A stretch of DNA of 64,000 nt from Agapetus fuscipes (Eukaryota; Arthropoda; Insecta; Trichoptera; Glossosomatidae), in the NCBI GenBank assembly GCA_951799405.1, contig CATOGX010000101.1, forward strand, positions 5,001 to 69,000, written 5' to 3'. Positions 43,606 to 54,900 of the stretch are shown here, piece after piece. A program made the translations under genes and the position numbers. The notes beneath the pieces were generated by a model that was not told where the DNA came from, ran no database searches, and worked only from the letters and a program-made list of their open reading frames with translations. How positions within the stretch are numbered: the stretch's first letter is position 1; every line of letters begins with the position of its first letter.

Positions 43606-45026
43606 TTTTCAGACAGACATCGTCGGAACGCCTCGCACTGTGAGCTTCCGCACCAGTGCGTGGCCCTATGACCCGCCCTCGAGCAGGGCGCGCAGTGCAA
43701 TGCGGCACTACACCCTGTCGCCGCATGTCCTTCCGCTCCGCAGCGCCTGCAGAGCTTTCCGCTCCCGAGCCCCACCACACTGCACCGGGATGCAATGTGG
43801 GCGAACCCAAGGCAGCGGAAGCACTGCCTCACGTCCACCCTCGGACGTAAGCGGCATCGGAGGAGCCCGATTTTCAGATGTCCCTCCCGAATGAGGGCAT
43901 CTGTCCTCGTTGTCCACGGCACCCTCGCCGTGCACATGTAGGACCCCCACTGGGTCGGTCTCAAGGGAAGGACCTCGACTTCATCGATGTCCCCCCCCAG
44001 AGCCCGGCTCAGGGAGGCCCTCACTTCCCCGACCTCTACACCCTCGTAGAGGTCCTTGATGGTGACTGTCCTTTTTGGGGACAGCCTCTTAACCACCAAG
44101 TCAGGCCCAGCGACTTCGGCCAGTAGTCTCTCCAGAGCCGGCCCCCGGGTCTCACCCTTGGCCAGGCGAATCTGAAGTGAGCCGCCGGCACCCTTTCGGA
44201 TGCCGTGCACCACTGGCAGGCCTGAGTCTTCCTTCCCCCCCGCAGAAGCCAAGCTTCTGAGGACCCTCGCGTATGAGGGCGGGTCGTCCGACTTGATGGC
44301 CGGGGAGATGGTGATATTCTCCGCCGGCCTTGATAATCGTTTTTGGTTATTACCAGCTTTTTTATTCTTACTCTTTACCAGGGTCCATTGTCCTTGTTGC
44401 TGCTGCTGTTGTTTCTGCCGCTGCTGCGTCTGTTGTTGCTGCCGCCGCTGCTGCTGCTGCTGCTTTTGCTGCTGCTGCTGCTGCTGCTGCCGTTGCTGCT
44501 GTTTCTGCTGCTGCTGCGGTCGTTGCCTCTGTGAGTGGTTGATGGGCGGCCGCTGCTCTTGCTGCGAATCCTCGCTTTCTGGAGGCTTCTTTAGCCTCTT
44601 CTTCTTTGGCCGCTTCTTTGGCGGCTCTTGTCGCTTCAGCGGCTCTTGCCGCTTTGGTGATTCCGTCCGCTTTGACGGCTCCTTGCCTCTTTCTTTCATC
44701 GGCGAGGTCTGGCAGTCACCGTCCCGAACATCGCGGATCAGATCCACGAGGCTGTCCAGGACCGCCTGCAACTCATTGCACGCCGTCCTTACTCCTGTCT
44801 TAATCGGTACATGCACGTTGGTTCGTGTGCCGATAAACTCCTCGACCTTTCGCAGGCCCGTCAACGTCTTATTTAGTTTTTTAATAATTTCTTCCATTTC
44901 AATCCCACGAGTAGCTAGGGAAATACACGTCCAGCCGACCAGAGCCCCGCTTGGCCGGCTAAGCCTGAATACTTGGAGGTTTCGGCAGGTACCTCCAAGG
45001 GAACGTTCACGACTGCATTGATGCAT
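43593..45026 (-). CDS. S5 ORF1: zinc-knuckle protein with polyglutamine tract
   Basis: 477 aa if the Met at 45026 is used; a Met at 44897 (MEEIIKKLNKTL) gives 434 aa and aligns with an internal segment of S1, so the start is unsure. The conserved THVH-type segment GTRTNVHVP is present. Lys/Glu/Pro-rich repeats (PSKRTESPKRQEP) and a nearly pure Q tract replace the QQRQQP array. The middle domain (GLPVVHGIRKGAGGSLQIRL) and three zinc knuckles (CFRCLGFAHIASRC, CRRCGAEGHAATGC, CAPC...H...C) are intact. Confidence 0.88.
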   Translation of the reverse strand: MHQCSRERSLGGTCRNLQVFRLSRPSGALVGWTCISLATRGIEMEEIIKKLNKTLTGLRKVEEFIGTRTNVHVPIKTGVRTACNELQAVLDSLVDLIRDVRDGDCQTSPMKERGKEPSKRTESPKRQEPLKRQEPPKKRPKKKRLKKPPESEDSQQEQRPPINHSQRQRPQQQQKQQQRQQQQQQQQKQQQQQRRQQQQTQQRQKQQQQQQGQWTLVKSKNKKAGNNQKRLSRPAENITISPAIKSDDPPSYARVLRSLASAGGKEDSGLPVVHGIRKGAGGSLQIRLAKGETRGPALERLLAEVAGPDLVVKRLSPKRTVTIKDLYEGVEVGEVRASLSRALGGDIDEVEVLPLRPTQWGSYMCTARVPWTTRTDALIREGHLKIGLLRCRLRPRVDVRQCFRCLGFAHIASRCSVVGLGSGKLCRRCGAEGHAATGCSAALHCAPCSRAGHRATHWCGSSQCEAFRRCLSEKCLK

Positions 45027-45244
45027 GCATTATTAGTGCATGATCATTTAACGTCACTGCAGCCACACACCCATCGGCACGTTGCCTCTACACCTTGGGT
45101 TTTGACGGGTTCGCTTTAGTTAAGTCTGCCGACGCCTATCCTACCACCCACCCAGGATACGCGCCTATCTAAGTACCACCCACTAGATTTTTTCGGCAGA
45201 CCGTAAGCCCCCTAGCCACAACAAGGCCCGAACCATGAAGGGGG
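45027..45244 (-). other. S5 5' UTR
   Basis: About 218 bases. Shares GGTTCGCTTTAGTTAA, GCGCCTATCTAAGTACCACC, CACTAGAT, CGGCAGACC and the terminal ACAAGGCCCGAACCATGA with the other SART-type elements, despite strong divergence elsewhere. Confidence 0.65.
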
Positions 45245-45533
45245 AACCTAACCTAACCTAACCTAACCTAACCTAACCTAACCTAACCCCAGAACACACG
45301 AAAAGTCCTAACCTAACCTAACCTAACCTAACCTAACCTAACCTAACCTAACCTAACCTAACCTAACCTAACCTAACCTAACCTAACCTAACCTAACCTA
45401 ACCTAACCTAACCTAACCTAACCTAACCTAACCTAACCTAACCTAACCTAACCTAACCTAACCTAACCTAACCTAACCTAACCTAACCTAACCTAACCTA
45501 ACCTAACCTAACCTAACCTAACCTAACCTAACC
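45245..45533 (+). repeat. Internal (CCTAA)n tract with 18-bp interruption
   Basis: 289 bases, perfect except for CCAGAACACACGAAAAGT at 45289-45306, which is not repeat-derived. GAACACACG also occurs near the 5' end of T3 and T5, so a tiny element remnant is possible. T6 begins at the right edge with ACC shared between repeat and ORF1. Confidence 0.93.
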
Positions 45534-46343
45534 AGGGAGGATCTTGCGCCAGGGCTACCGACGAAACCAGAAAGAACATACGCCCTGATAGTTTCCAGCT
45601 CTCGGGAGGACGATACCTCCGACTCTATCAGGAAAAAGATTGTCTCAGCTGTTAAGCCGAAAGATTTAAAAATTGGAATTAAGGGAGTCTCTGCCATCTC
45701 TGGAAACCGAATTGTCATTACTCTCCCTAATGCTGAGCATGCTGCTAAGCTTAGGGATGCCGTCGAAGCAAAGACGGATCTGAAGGCCGAGGCTGGCAGG
45801 CGCAGACAGCCGCTGGTAATTTTCAAGGGTGTCAACAAGGAAACACTCAACGCGGAATTTCTGGAATGCCTCACATTCCAGAATGACACAATCGGGGACA
45901 TCATCGGGGACGCAAACACCGAGGAACAGTTTAAAATCATTCGTGTAACCAAAAACCGTAATGAAAAACTGAAAAATATCATCGTATCGGTAAAACCAGC
46001 TCTCCGAGCGGCATTGCTCCGGTTGGGCAGACTTAATGTAGGATTTCTCCGAGTGCATGTCGAAGACTGCTCCCCAATTGTACAATGCTACAAGTGCCTT
46101 GGTTTCGGTCATTTTGCTTCAAAATGTACCGAAAAACAGAGATGCATGAACTGTGCAAAGGAACACCGTCTCTCGGAATGCCCCGACAAGGACAACAAGG
46201 ACAAAGAGACGTGTCACAACTGCTGCAAGGCGAACACTAGGACCAGCGCAAAGACCTCAGTTGGACACCGAGCAAACAGCCGTCTGTGTCCGTACCTATT
46301 AAAGTTAGAAGAGCGTACCAGGGAGAGTATCAACTATGGATGA
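45534..46343 (+). pseudogene. T6 ORF1, N-terminally truncated
   Basis: In-frame equivalent of T4 ORF1 residues 127-395. The first Met would be at 46014. The central domain and all three zinc knuckles remain; the Ser/Arg-rich head and DIVDW block are lost. The final 8 nt overlap the ORF2 start as in T4. Confidence 0.88.
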
Positions 46344-49300
46344 CACAAGCAGTGAGCCCGATCCAGTTAAGATTTGCCAGGTCAACCTGCAGAGATCTTC
46401 ACTGGCCTTGGACATGGCCAACTTGAGGACCTTTGACGTGCTGTTGCTGCAGGAGCCGTATACGGGTTCGACCGGTACCGTCAGGGGGATGCACGGAACT
46501 CTCTACCAGGCGAGCTCACTGAACGCCGACAACCCGTGCAAAGCTGCAGTGCTCTTAAGATCTGACGACCTCAGGGGAGTCATGATCTCGGAGTACACAA
46601 ATGCAAACTCGGTGTTTGTGTCGGCGCACGTCGGGGGGCTCCGTGTCATCCTGGGGTCTGTTTATGTGGAGCCGCGCGCGGACTTGGATCCGATCCTTGC
46701 CAGCTTGGCTAGGTTGGCTGAAGAATTCAAGGATCACCAATTCATCATTGGAGGAGACTTTAATGCCAAAAGCACATGGTGGGGCAGTCCCAGAACGGAC
46801 CCCAGGGGTGCTGCGGTCACGGATTTGTGTGCCGAACTCAACTGGAGTGTCCTCAACGAGGGATCTACACCAACATTCGACACAATTAGAGGCAACCGTA
46901 GGCTAGTGTCCTGGATAGACGTCTCGCTTTGTAGTATTGGAATTGTTGATTTTATAACTATGTGGCGAGTTGACACTTCAACTGATAGTTTCTCCGACCA
47001 TCAGGCTATCACTTTCGAATTAACTCCAGCCAATGTGCGTTCACACACAAGCAAAGCAACAAGAATCTACGCCACTTCCAGGGCAAACTGGGAAAAGTTC
47101 TCGCGGATCATGCGGGAGACGGCTCAGTGTGCTGGCGAAATGCTGAGTTCCGTATCACATCGAGACGTCGAACGACGATGCAATGACTTCAGCATGGTCA
47201 TTAAGGCGGCTTGTGAAGGTGCCATTCCTCACATCAAGACTTTTGCTGGTCGTGCGTGTCCTTGGTGGAGCGACGATTTGCAGCTCTTGAAGAGGAAGGT
47301 CACTGTCGCCAAAAGAAGATTTAGGAACTCTGGTGTCGTCCGGCGACTGCTGACACTGCCCGCTTACCTTCAGGCCAGAGAAGAATTTAGAAATGCTGTG
47401 TCTGCTGCGAAGACGGCCAGCTGGAAGGAGTTTTGCCGCATACAGAGCCGCGAGACGGTCTGGTCAATGCTGACCAGAATAACTGCCAAGCGAAGCTTAC
47501 CGGTCCCCAGCACTGTCAAAATCAATGGCAGGGGTTTCGGCAGTGAGGCAGCTACCGCGGCGGCACTGCTAAATCATTTTTTTCCGGACGACGATCCTGC
47601 GTCTGACTCGCCTCTGCACTCGCGGATCAGAGAGTCCAGCCTTTTGATGCCAGACACCAACGATGACGTCATTTTTGCCGCGGGCGAGGTCCTGCGTGCT
47701 TTGCAGGGCATCAGTCCCAAAAAGGCTCCCGGTCTGGATGGCTTCACTTCAGACATCTGCCAGCGCACTGTTGGGTCTCACCTAGACTACGTGTTAAATA
47801 TGATGAATGCATGCCTCAAGACCGGTTGCTTCCCGACTTCTTGGAAAGAATCTAATGTTGTATTAATCCCCAAACATGGGAAGCCCTCGGACGATATCGG
47901 ATCACTGCGTCCTATAGGGCTTCTACCAGTCATGGGTCGCGTACTTGAAAAGATGATAGTCGGAAGATTGACATGGGCTTTTAGCGCTGATCGCCGCCTC
48001 ATGAGCGACAACCAATACGGCTTTACCCGACAGAGATCCGCCGAAGACGCTCTCAATGTGATAACATCGGTCCTGAAAGACGCTCGCGGCAGGAAGATGA
48101 TCGCCTTGGTAGTCTCGCTGGATATCAAAGGGGCGTTCGACCACGCATGGTGGCCGTTCCTCCTGGAACAGTTGAAGAAGAAACGCTGCCCGAGGAATTT
48201 GTATTTGCTGATCCAGTCCTACCTCTCAGATAGAAGAGTCCGACTCGTCTTCGGTAACACTGTCGTGCGCAAGACGACGTCCCTGGGATGCGTGCAAGGA
48301 TCCGCGTGTGGGCCCTTCTTTTGGAACCTGATCGTCGACGACTTGCTCCAGGAGAGCTTCGGCGACGAGATACACGTCCAGGCCTACGCAGACGACATAA
48401 CTATGATCGCGGTTGGACGAACTATGGTCGAAGCCGAGACGCGGGCGAACAACGCCCTGAGTACAATTCGCGAATGGAGCATAAGATGCAAGCTGCAATT
48501 CTCGGCTCCGAAGAGTCTAGCGATGTGCGTCACCCGAAAACGGGTGAACCGCGAACCGGAACTCCGCCTTGGTCTGTCAAGCCTCAAAATTGTTGACAGT
48601 TTCAAGCTCCTGGGGGTTGTTGTGGACAAAAACTTGAACTGGTCGCAGCACGTGGATCACGTGTGCCAGAAGATAACCAAAATCTTTGGAGCAATCAGCC
48701 GAGCTGCAAAACCGACATGGGGACTCTCCTCGGAAGTGCTCAGGACCCTCTACAGGGGGGCCTTGGAGCCGATTGCCCTATACTGCTCCAGTGTGTGGGG
48801 AGAAGCGTGCGCGCGGAAAGTTATCAGGAAAAAACTAAACCAAGCTTTGAGACCGATACTCATCCGAATCTGCCGCGGATACCGTACCATGTCCCTAAAC
48901 TCTGCAATGGCAATATCTGGGATCCCTCCTCTACACCTGCGAATCCTGGAAATGTCCGCACTGCGTGGGGTGCAACACGGGAATCCGTTGTCTACTTTAC
49001 CTGCGGACAGAACCTGTATGAAAATCGTGGACTGGAGAGAGTTGCCGCACCCAGCATCTCTGCGTGGAGAGCAGATAGAAGAGCAAGCCGAGAGAACCAA
49101 CGTGAACTACAACATATACACAGACGGCAGCCGCCTGGAAGGCAGAGTGGGTGCAGGATTCGTGACATACAAGGAGGGAACAGTTGTACACTCGAAAAAA
49201 ATAAAGCTCGCGGATTACTGCTCCGTTTTCCAGGCTGAGCTGGTGGCCATACGAGCGGCGGTGGAATGGGTTGTGCACAAGAGGATGAACCACGAGACGA

Positions 49301-50028
49301 TTAGAATCGAGTCGGACTCACTCTCCGGCCTGACCGCAATAGCCGACAGCACGAGCCTCAACCCGATCGTTCGAGAGATCTTCTCGCTGTGCGACCGAGC
49401 CAGAGATGGCGGCAACCAAATCGTATTCCGGTGGGTCAAAGGCCACTCCGACGACCCTGGAAACGATCGAGCGGATGAACTCGCAAGAGCAGCTGGGTCT
49501 TTAAAGTTGAAACCTGCCTACGATAGTTACCCAATCAGCCATGCTAGAGGAGAACTAAAGGCAAAAACCTTGTCGGACTGGAACGACGCATATCTACGGG
49601 ATACTGCAGGAAGCACCACAAGGATGTTCTTCCAAAACATACAAGAAGCAATGTTATTAGCCAGAGCGTATTCACCGACTTACGAAACGACCCAGTTCCT
49701 GTCTGGGCATGGTTTCTTCCGCAGTTACCTGTATAGATTTAAAATTCTAACTATAAACACCTGTCCATGTAACAACCAAAGTGAACAAACTGTCCTTCAT
49801 TTGCTTTTTGATTGTCCCTTCCTTGAAAAAACCAAATTCAATCTGGAAAATAGATATAACATCAACGTTCAAAATCTCAGTGAAATCAGAAAATTAATAT
49901 TGGATTCTTCATACACAAAAACAATTTTTGACTATTTTGGAACTATTTATAAAATAATGAGAAAAATAAACGAGGAAAATGTAAAGGAGACACAAACACT
50001 TGCACTAACACAGACACGAACAGACTAA
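46336..50028 (+). CDS. T6 ORF2: complete endonuclease, reverse transcriptase and RNase H
   Basis: 1,230 aa. Endonuclease, about 10-230: N17, E40 (LQEPY), D141/N143 (GGDFNAK), D195, S220-D221-H222. Reverse transcriptase, about 430-760: RPIGLLPVMGRVLEK, QYGFTRQRSAED, motif A D596 (LDIKGAFD), motif B GCVQGSACGP, motif C YADD 684-687. RNase H, about 925-1055: D930 (TDGS), E968 (QAEL), D994 (ESDS), H1037 and D1044 (GHSDDPGND). C-terminal C1143-x-C1145-x9-H1155-x4-C1160. The enzyme should nick the TTAGG strand and prime on its GGTT end. No broken motif is seen. Confidence 0.94.
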   Translation: MDDTSSEPDPVKICQVNLQRSSLALDMANLRTFDVLLLQEPYTGSTGTVRGMHGTLYQASSLNADNPCKAAVLLRSDDLRGVMISEYTNANSVFVSAHVGGLRVILGSVYVEPRADLDPILASLARLAEEFKDHQFIIGGDFNAKSTWWGSPRTDPRGAAVTDLCAELNWSVLNEGSTPTFDTIRGNRRLVSWIDVSLCSIGIVDFITMWRVDTSTDSFSDHQAITFELTPANVRSHTSKATRIYATSRANWEKFSRIMRETAQCAGEMLSSVSHRDVERRCNDFSMVIKAACEGAIPHIKTFAGRACPWWSDDLQLLKRKVTVAKRRFRNSGVVRRLLTLPAYLQAREEFRNAVSAAKTASWKEFCRIQSRETVWSMLTRITAKRSLPVPSTVKINGRGFGSEAATAAALLNHFFPDDDPASDSPLHSRIRESSLLMPDTNDDVIFAAGEVLRALQGISPKKAPGLDGFTSDICQRTVGSHLDYVLNMMNACLKTGCFPTSWKESNVVLIPKHGKPSDDIGSLRPIGLLPVMGRVLEKMIVGRLTWAFSADRRLMSDNQYGFTRQRSAEDALNVITSVLKDARGRKMIALVVSLDIKGAFDHAWWPFLLEQLKKKRCPRNLYLLIQSYLSDRRVRLVFGNTVVRKTTSLGCVQGSACGPFFWNLIVDDLLQESFGDEIHVQAYADDITMIAVGRTMVEAETRANNALSTIREWSIRCKLQFSAPKSLAMCVTRKRVNREPELRLGLSSLKIVDSFKLLGVVVDKNLNWSQHVDHVCQKITKIFGAISRAAKPTWGLSSEVLRTLYRGALEPIALYCSSVWGEACARKVIRKKLNQALRPILIRICRGYRTMSLNSAMAISGIPPLHLRILEMSALRGVQHGNPLSTLPADRTCMKIVDWRELPHPASLRGEQIEEQAERTNVNYNIYTDGSRLEGRVGAGFVTYKEGTVVHSKKIKLADYCSVFQAELVAIRAAVEWVVHKRMNHETIRIESDSLSGLTAIADSTSLNPIVREIFSLCDRARDGGNQIVFRWVKGHSDDPGNDRADELARAAGSLKLKPAYDSYPISHARGELKAKTLSDWNDAYLRDTAGSTTRMFFQNIQEAMLLARAYSPTYETTQFLSGHGFFRSYLYRFKILTINTCPCNNQSEQTVLHLLFDCPFLEKTKFNLENRYNINVQNLSEIRKLILDSSYTKTIFDYFGTIYKIMRKINEENVKETQTLALTQTRTD

Positions 50029-50325
50029 TACAAACAGACATCACATATAGGTAATGAGATGCCGGAGGTTAATTTAACCAAACCGGAAGGCCAATGAGCC
50101 GCCCATCCCGACTGAGTTTACCGTGATTCCTCAGTCGTAATGGCGAATGCCGGGATGGTTCCAATAAAGTCGTGCACGGACGCTTTCCATCCCATCCCTA
50201 CACTAACAAGGAAAAGACGAAACATAGAAAAACCCACAAGGGAAATGACAAACCGTGTCTAATCTCTCAGAATTTTTAAACCTTGTCCGTGATAAGCAAG
50301 GTGATCCTCTCGCAACTCCCACACC
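50029..50325 (+). other. T6 3' UTR
   Basis: As in T1 and T3; compound stem-loop at about 50104-50157 and terminal hairpin at 50281-50301. Confidence 0.75.
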
Positions 50326-50336
50326 AAAAAAAAAAA

Positions 50337-50466
50337 CCTAACCTAACCTAACCTAACCTAACCTAACCTAACCTAACCTAACCTAACCTAACCTAACCTA
50401 ACCTAACCTAACCTAACCTAACCTAACCTAACCTAACCTAACCTAACCTAACCTAACCTAACCTAA
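50337..50466 (+). repeat. Internal (CCTAA)n tract between T6 and T7
   Basis: 130 bases of perfect repeat ending CCTAA, then TCTTGT. Confidence 0.96.
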
Positions 50467-51048
50467 TCTTGTGACCCTGGGAACGACCGGGCGGACGAAC
50501 TGGCAAGAGCAGCTGGGTCTTTAAAGTTGAAACCTGTCTACGATAGTTACCCAATCAGCCATGCTAGAGGAGAACTAAAGGCAAAAACCTTGTCGGACTG
50601 GAACGATGCATATCTAAGGGATACTGCAGGAAGCACCACAAGGATGTTCTTCCAAAACATACAAGAAGCAATGTTACTAGCCAGAAAGTACTCACCGACT
50701 TACGAAACGACCCAGTTCCTGTCTGGGCATGGTTTCTTCCGCAGTTACCTGTATAGATTCAAAATTCTAACTATAAACACCTGTCCATGTAACAACCAAA
50801 GTGAACAAACTGTCCTTCATTTGCTTTTTGAATGTCCCTTCCTTGAAAAAACCAAATTCAATCTGGAAAATAAATGTAACATCAACGTTCAAAATCTCAG
50901 TGAAATCAGAAAATTAATATTGGATTCTTCATACACAAAAACAATTTTTGACTATTTTGGAACTATTTATAAAATAATGAGAAAAATAAACGAGGAAAAT
51001 GTTAAGGAGACACAAACACTTGCACTAACACAGACACGAACTGACTAA
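50467..51048 (+). pseudogene. T7 ORF2 C-terminal fragment
   Basis: Frame opens with CDPGNDRADEL, the end of the RNase H domain (about residue 1040 of T6 ORF2), and runs to the normal stop. The only Met near the start is at 50527. Contains the C-terminal CPC...H...C motif. Private changes include ARKYSPT and ENKCNI. No catalytic domain, so nonfunctional. Confidence 0.88.
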
Positions 51049-51345
51049 TAAAAACAGATATCACATATAGGTAATGAGATGCCGGAGGTTAATTTAACCA
51101 AACCGGAAGGCCAATGAGCCGCCCATCCCGACTGAGTTTACCGTGATTCCTCAGTCGTAATGGCGAATGCCGGGATGGTTCCAATAAAGTCGTGCACGGA
51201 CGCTTTCCATCCCATCCCTACACTTACAAAGAAAAAACGAAACATAGAAAGATCCACAAGGGAAATGACAAACCGTGTCTAATCCCTCAGAATTTTTAAA
51301 CCTTGTCCGTGATAAGCAAGGTGATCCTCTCGCAACTCCCACACC
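51049..51345 (+). other. T7 3' UTR
   Basis: Same organisation as T6, with a few substitutions; terminal hairpin at 51301-51321. Confidence 0.7.
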
Positions 51346-51360
51346 AAAAAAAAAAAAAAA

Positions 51361-51647
51361 CCTAACCTAACCTAACCTAACCTAACCTAACCTAACCTAA
51401 CCTAACCTAACCTAACCTAACCTAACCTAACCTAACCTAACCTAACCTAACCTAACCTAACCTAACCTAACCTAACCTAACCTAACCTAACCTAACCTAA
51501 CCTAACCTAACCTAACCTAACCTAACCTAACCTAACCTAACCTAACCTAACCTAACCTAACCTAACCTAACCTAACCTAACCTAACCTAACCTAACCTAA
51601 CCTAACCTAACCTAACCTAACCTAACCTAACCTAACCTAACCTAACC
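51361..51647 (+). repeat. Internal (CCTAA)n tract between T7 and S6
   Basis: 287 bases of perfect repeat. Confidence 0.97.
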
Positions 51648-51924
51648 TTTTTTTTTTTTTTTTTTTTGTTTTGCGTTGGAAGAAGGAAAATCTTTTATAA
51701 GACGCCAAGTGACAGCCGGTCACTAGATTGGCAGTGTGGGACTCTCCCTGCTGCGGGCCTACCCACTAAAAACCTCTCCCGTGCAAGCATCTACCACACT
51801 CCGGACCTACCAATGAAGTATTACGCTGGGAGTGTGGCAATGGTTTATACGCTGATGGCGTCTACTCTACTCGCTGTGGCAACGCTCATTGCGTTACCAA
51901 CTACACCGCGCTATGTGACGCCTT

Positions 51925-54900
51925 TCAGTCGGCTTCTACGGCGGCCGTAGGCCGTCTTCTCCTCTCGCGCTCGGCGTCCTCCTTCTGTCCCATTACGCTC
52001 GAGGCGAAGTCCTCCCACGCCCGCCAGTTATCAGCCGACTGGAGCATTGTCGTCACCACCGCATCCACCTCCAGGTGACTGACCCCGAGAGCAGCCACAA
52101 GTGACGCCCTCTCAGTCGCCCAGGCCGGACACGCTAGCATCGTATGCTCGGCGTCGTCTTCTGTTGCATCGCAGTGCCAGCAGGCTGCGGCTGCTTCTTT
52201 GCCTATCCTTTGCAGGAAGTTTCCGAAGCAGCCGTGTCCACTCAGCAGCTGGGTGAGCCGGTAGCTCAGACCACCATGCTTCCTTTGGCACCAGGTCCTC
52301 AGGTCGCTGATAAGTCTGCGCGTCCAGCGTCCACCAACTGCCGTGTCCCAGCGTTGCTGCCACTGCGAGTATATCGCGTCTCGAGAGGGGTCTTCTAGAC
52401 CGTCTCTCTTCCGCTCTCTTCTCTCCTGACGTTCTCGCGCCAGGAGGTGAATTGGAGGTGAAGAAGATAGCACCAGCGCTGCGTCCTCGGAGATCGTGCG
52501 ATACCCAGAGATGACCCTGAGTGCACTCCTCCTCTGCACACTTGCCATCTTCTTCCTGTAGTGCTCAACCTCGAGCGACTTCGCCCAGATGGGTGCCCCA
52601 TACAAAAGCGTCGAGTGCACCACCTCGTGCAAAAGTCTCCTTCTGCTCGATTTGGGCCCGCCGACGTTCGGCATGATTCTACCCAGCTGTTGCGCCACCA
52701 CCACGCTTGCCTTCGCCGCCGCTAGCTCGATGTGTTCTCTGAAACAGAGTCGACGATCAAGTTGGACACCGAGGTACCGCAGGGATTTAACCAGTGGCAC
52801 CTCAAAACCCCCCAGCGTCAGTTTTGGCAGCGCGGGTCGTCGCTTTCGGCTGAACAATACTGCCTCCGTCTTGTGGACTGCAAGTTCCAAGCCGGAGCGG
52901 TCCAGCCACCGCTTCACCCTGCGGAGGGCCTCATTCCCCGCGACAGTGATCTCACCGCAAGTCTTGCCGGTGATCATCACAGCGATGTCGTCCGCAAAAG
53001 CAACGACGCTAGCACCCGCCGGTAGCTCGGTTCGCAGCAAACCATCGTACATGACGTTCCACAGGGTTGGTCCCAAGACCGATCCCTGGGGAACACCAGA
53101 CGTCAGCTGTCGCGTTTCCAAGCCCCCGTTGGCACCACATCGATACTCTAGCACACGGCCATCGAAGTAATCCTCCAGCATGGCCATGAGGTACTCCGGG
53201 ACCCGGAAGCTTTCTCTCAGCTCTCTGAGGATTAAATCCCATCGAGCCGAGTTGAAAGCGTTCCGGATATCCAGAGTCACCAACATGACCTGCCGGTGTC
53301 TCTTCACCGACCCCTCCCACGCAGTCCGAACGGTGTCCACCACGCGTTCCACGGCGTCCAGGGTTGATCGTCCCGGCCTGAAGCCGTACTGGTGCTCGGA
53401 GAGTCCCCCGTCCTCGGATTCGAGGATCGGGAGAAGCCTTCCAACCATGAGTCTCTCCAGGAGCTTCCCATAGCCGTCGAGCATGCACAAAGGCCTAAAA
53501 GATGAGGGTCCATCGGCGACAGCCTTTTTTGAGACGAGGACTAGCCTCTGCCTCTTCCAGGCGTCGCCAAAATTACCCTCCTCCAAACAGGTATTGTACA
53601 CATTCAGCAGCACATCAGGAAACTTCCTAGCCACTACCAGCACGACTTCGTTCGGGACGTTGTCCGGTCCAGGTGCCTTCCCGGTTTTGATCCTGGCAGA
53701 CGCTGCGTCAAGCTCAGCTTGGGAGAAGGGTTCGAAGTCCGCTCCCGGGGGAGCAGGGCCTCTTGCCGCCCTCCGGTCATGCGCAGGAAAGAGAGCATCT
53801 ATGACGCTCGTAAGGTTCTGGGGGTCCATGAGAAACGGATCCTGATCTCTACCCCGTAGTTTCTGTCGCACAATCTTGTACGGCAGTCCCCAGGGGTCGT
53901 GATTCACCGTCTCACACAGTTCTTCCCAGCACCTTTCCTTGCTGCGCATGATGGCCAGCTTAAGCTCTCGGCGAGCGTCCCGGTACCGTTGAAGGGCACT
54001 GTCGTAGGTATCCCCCGATGTCCTTGCCCGCTGGGCGGCCCGGCGTCTGGCAAGACACGTCGCGCGAAGACTGGCTATGGTGTCTGACCACCAATAGGCC
54101 TGCCCCCTCGCGGGATGCTTCGTGCGCCGGACCATTGCCGCGTCGCAGGCGCGCGTGGTGAGATCGCCAAGGCTCCTCACCTTGCTCGCCGCGCCATCAG
54201 CGTCCTCAACCGACGTCTTCAGGTTTTCCACCATGACCTCCAGTGTCTCTTGATCCAGAGATCGGAGGCTCCAGCCGCCTATGGTGAAGTTACCGGGTCG
54301 TCCTGATCGGGGTCCCCTCTCCAGCGAAAAAGACACGTACTGGTGATCGCTGTGCGTGTAGTCATTGAGTACACGCCAGCGCTTCACCTGCCCGATTATT
54401 TCCTCGCTGGCGAAGGTTACGTCGACAACTGAACCCGTGACTCCCCTGCGGAACGTGAACTCCGTGCCCACATTTGCAATGTGCAAATGCAGGCTCGCAG
54501 CCACATCACCCAGGATGGAACCCCGTCTGTTGGTTGTCGCCGAGCCCCACTCAGTCGACCAGGCATTAAAATCACCGGCCATGATTATCGGCAACGTGGA
54601 CGTCCTGACGTCGGTTTCCAGGTCGTGGAGATCGTCGAGGAACCGCTGCAGAGAGACATTTGGGGAGAAGTAGCAGCTGTACATCCTACAGCCTGCTACC
54701 TCAATCCAGGTCCATCCCCTGCTGGCATTTCGATTGCGTCCTGAGACGACCGCCCCCTGCGCCGGAAGAAAAATAGCCGCCACTCCGTCGCCGTCACAGT
54801 ACCAGCGACTGTTACAGTCACGGTACTGCTCCGACACCAGAACAACATCGACCTTCTTCTCCGACGCTACCTGCTGCATCAGGTCCTGGGCCACTTGGCA

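Larger units (their letters stand above)
40377..45244 (-). mobile_element. S5: full-length SART-type element, third subfamily
   Basis: 4.87 kb with a 47-nt poly(T) (40377-40423), a diverged 3' UTR, intact ORF2 and ORF1, and the usual sense 5' end CCCCC next to GGTT. Most distant of the SART-type copies by protein, yet its first about 80 transcribed bases keep the shared 5' block. Confidence 0.93.
45534..50336 (+). mobile_element. T6: TRAS-type element, 5'-truncated in ORF1, complete ORF2
   Basis: 4.8 kb beginning inside ORF1 and running through complete ORF2 and 3' UTR to an 11-nt poly(A) before CCTAACC. It gives the only complete TRAS-type ORF2 in the window. The 5' UTR and ORF1 N-terminus are missing, so autonomous transcription is unlikely. 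Confidence 0.93.
50467..51360 (+). mobile_element. T7: strongly 5'-truncated TRAS-type element
   Basis: About 0.9 kb: the last about 190 codons of ORF2, the 3' UTR and a 15-nt poly(A). The first about 45 bases differ from T6 at several third-codon positions, and the rest is close to T6, so it derives from a slightly different master. Confidence 0.9.
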
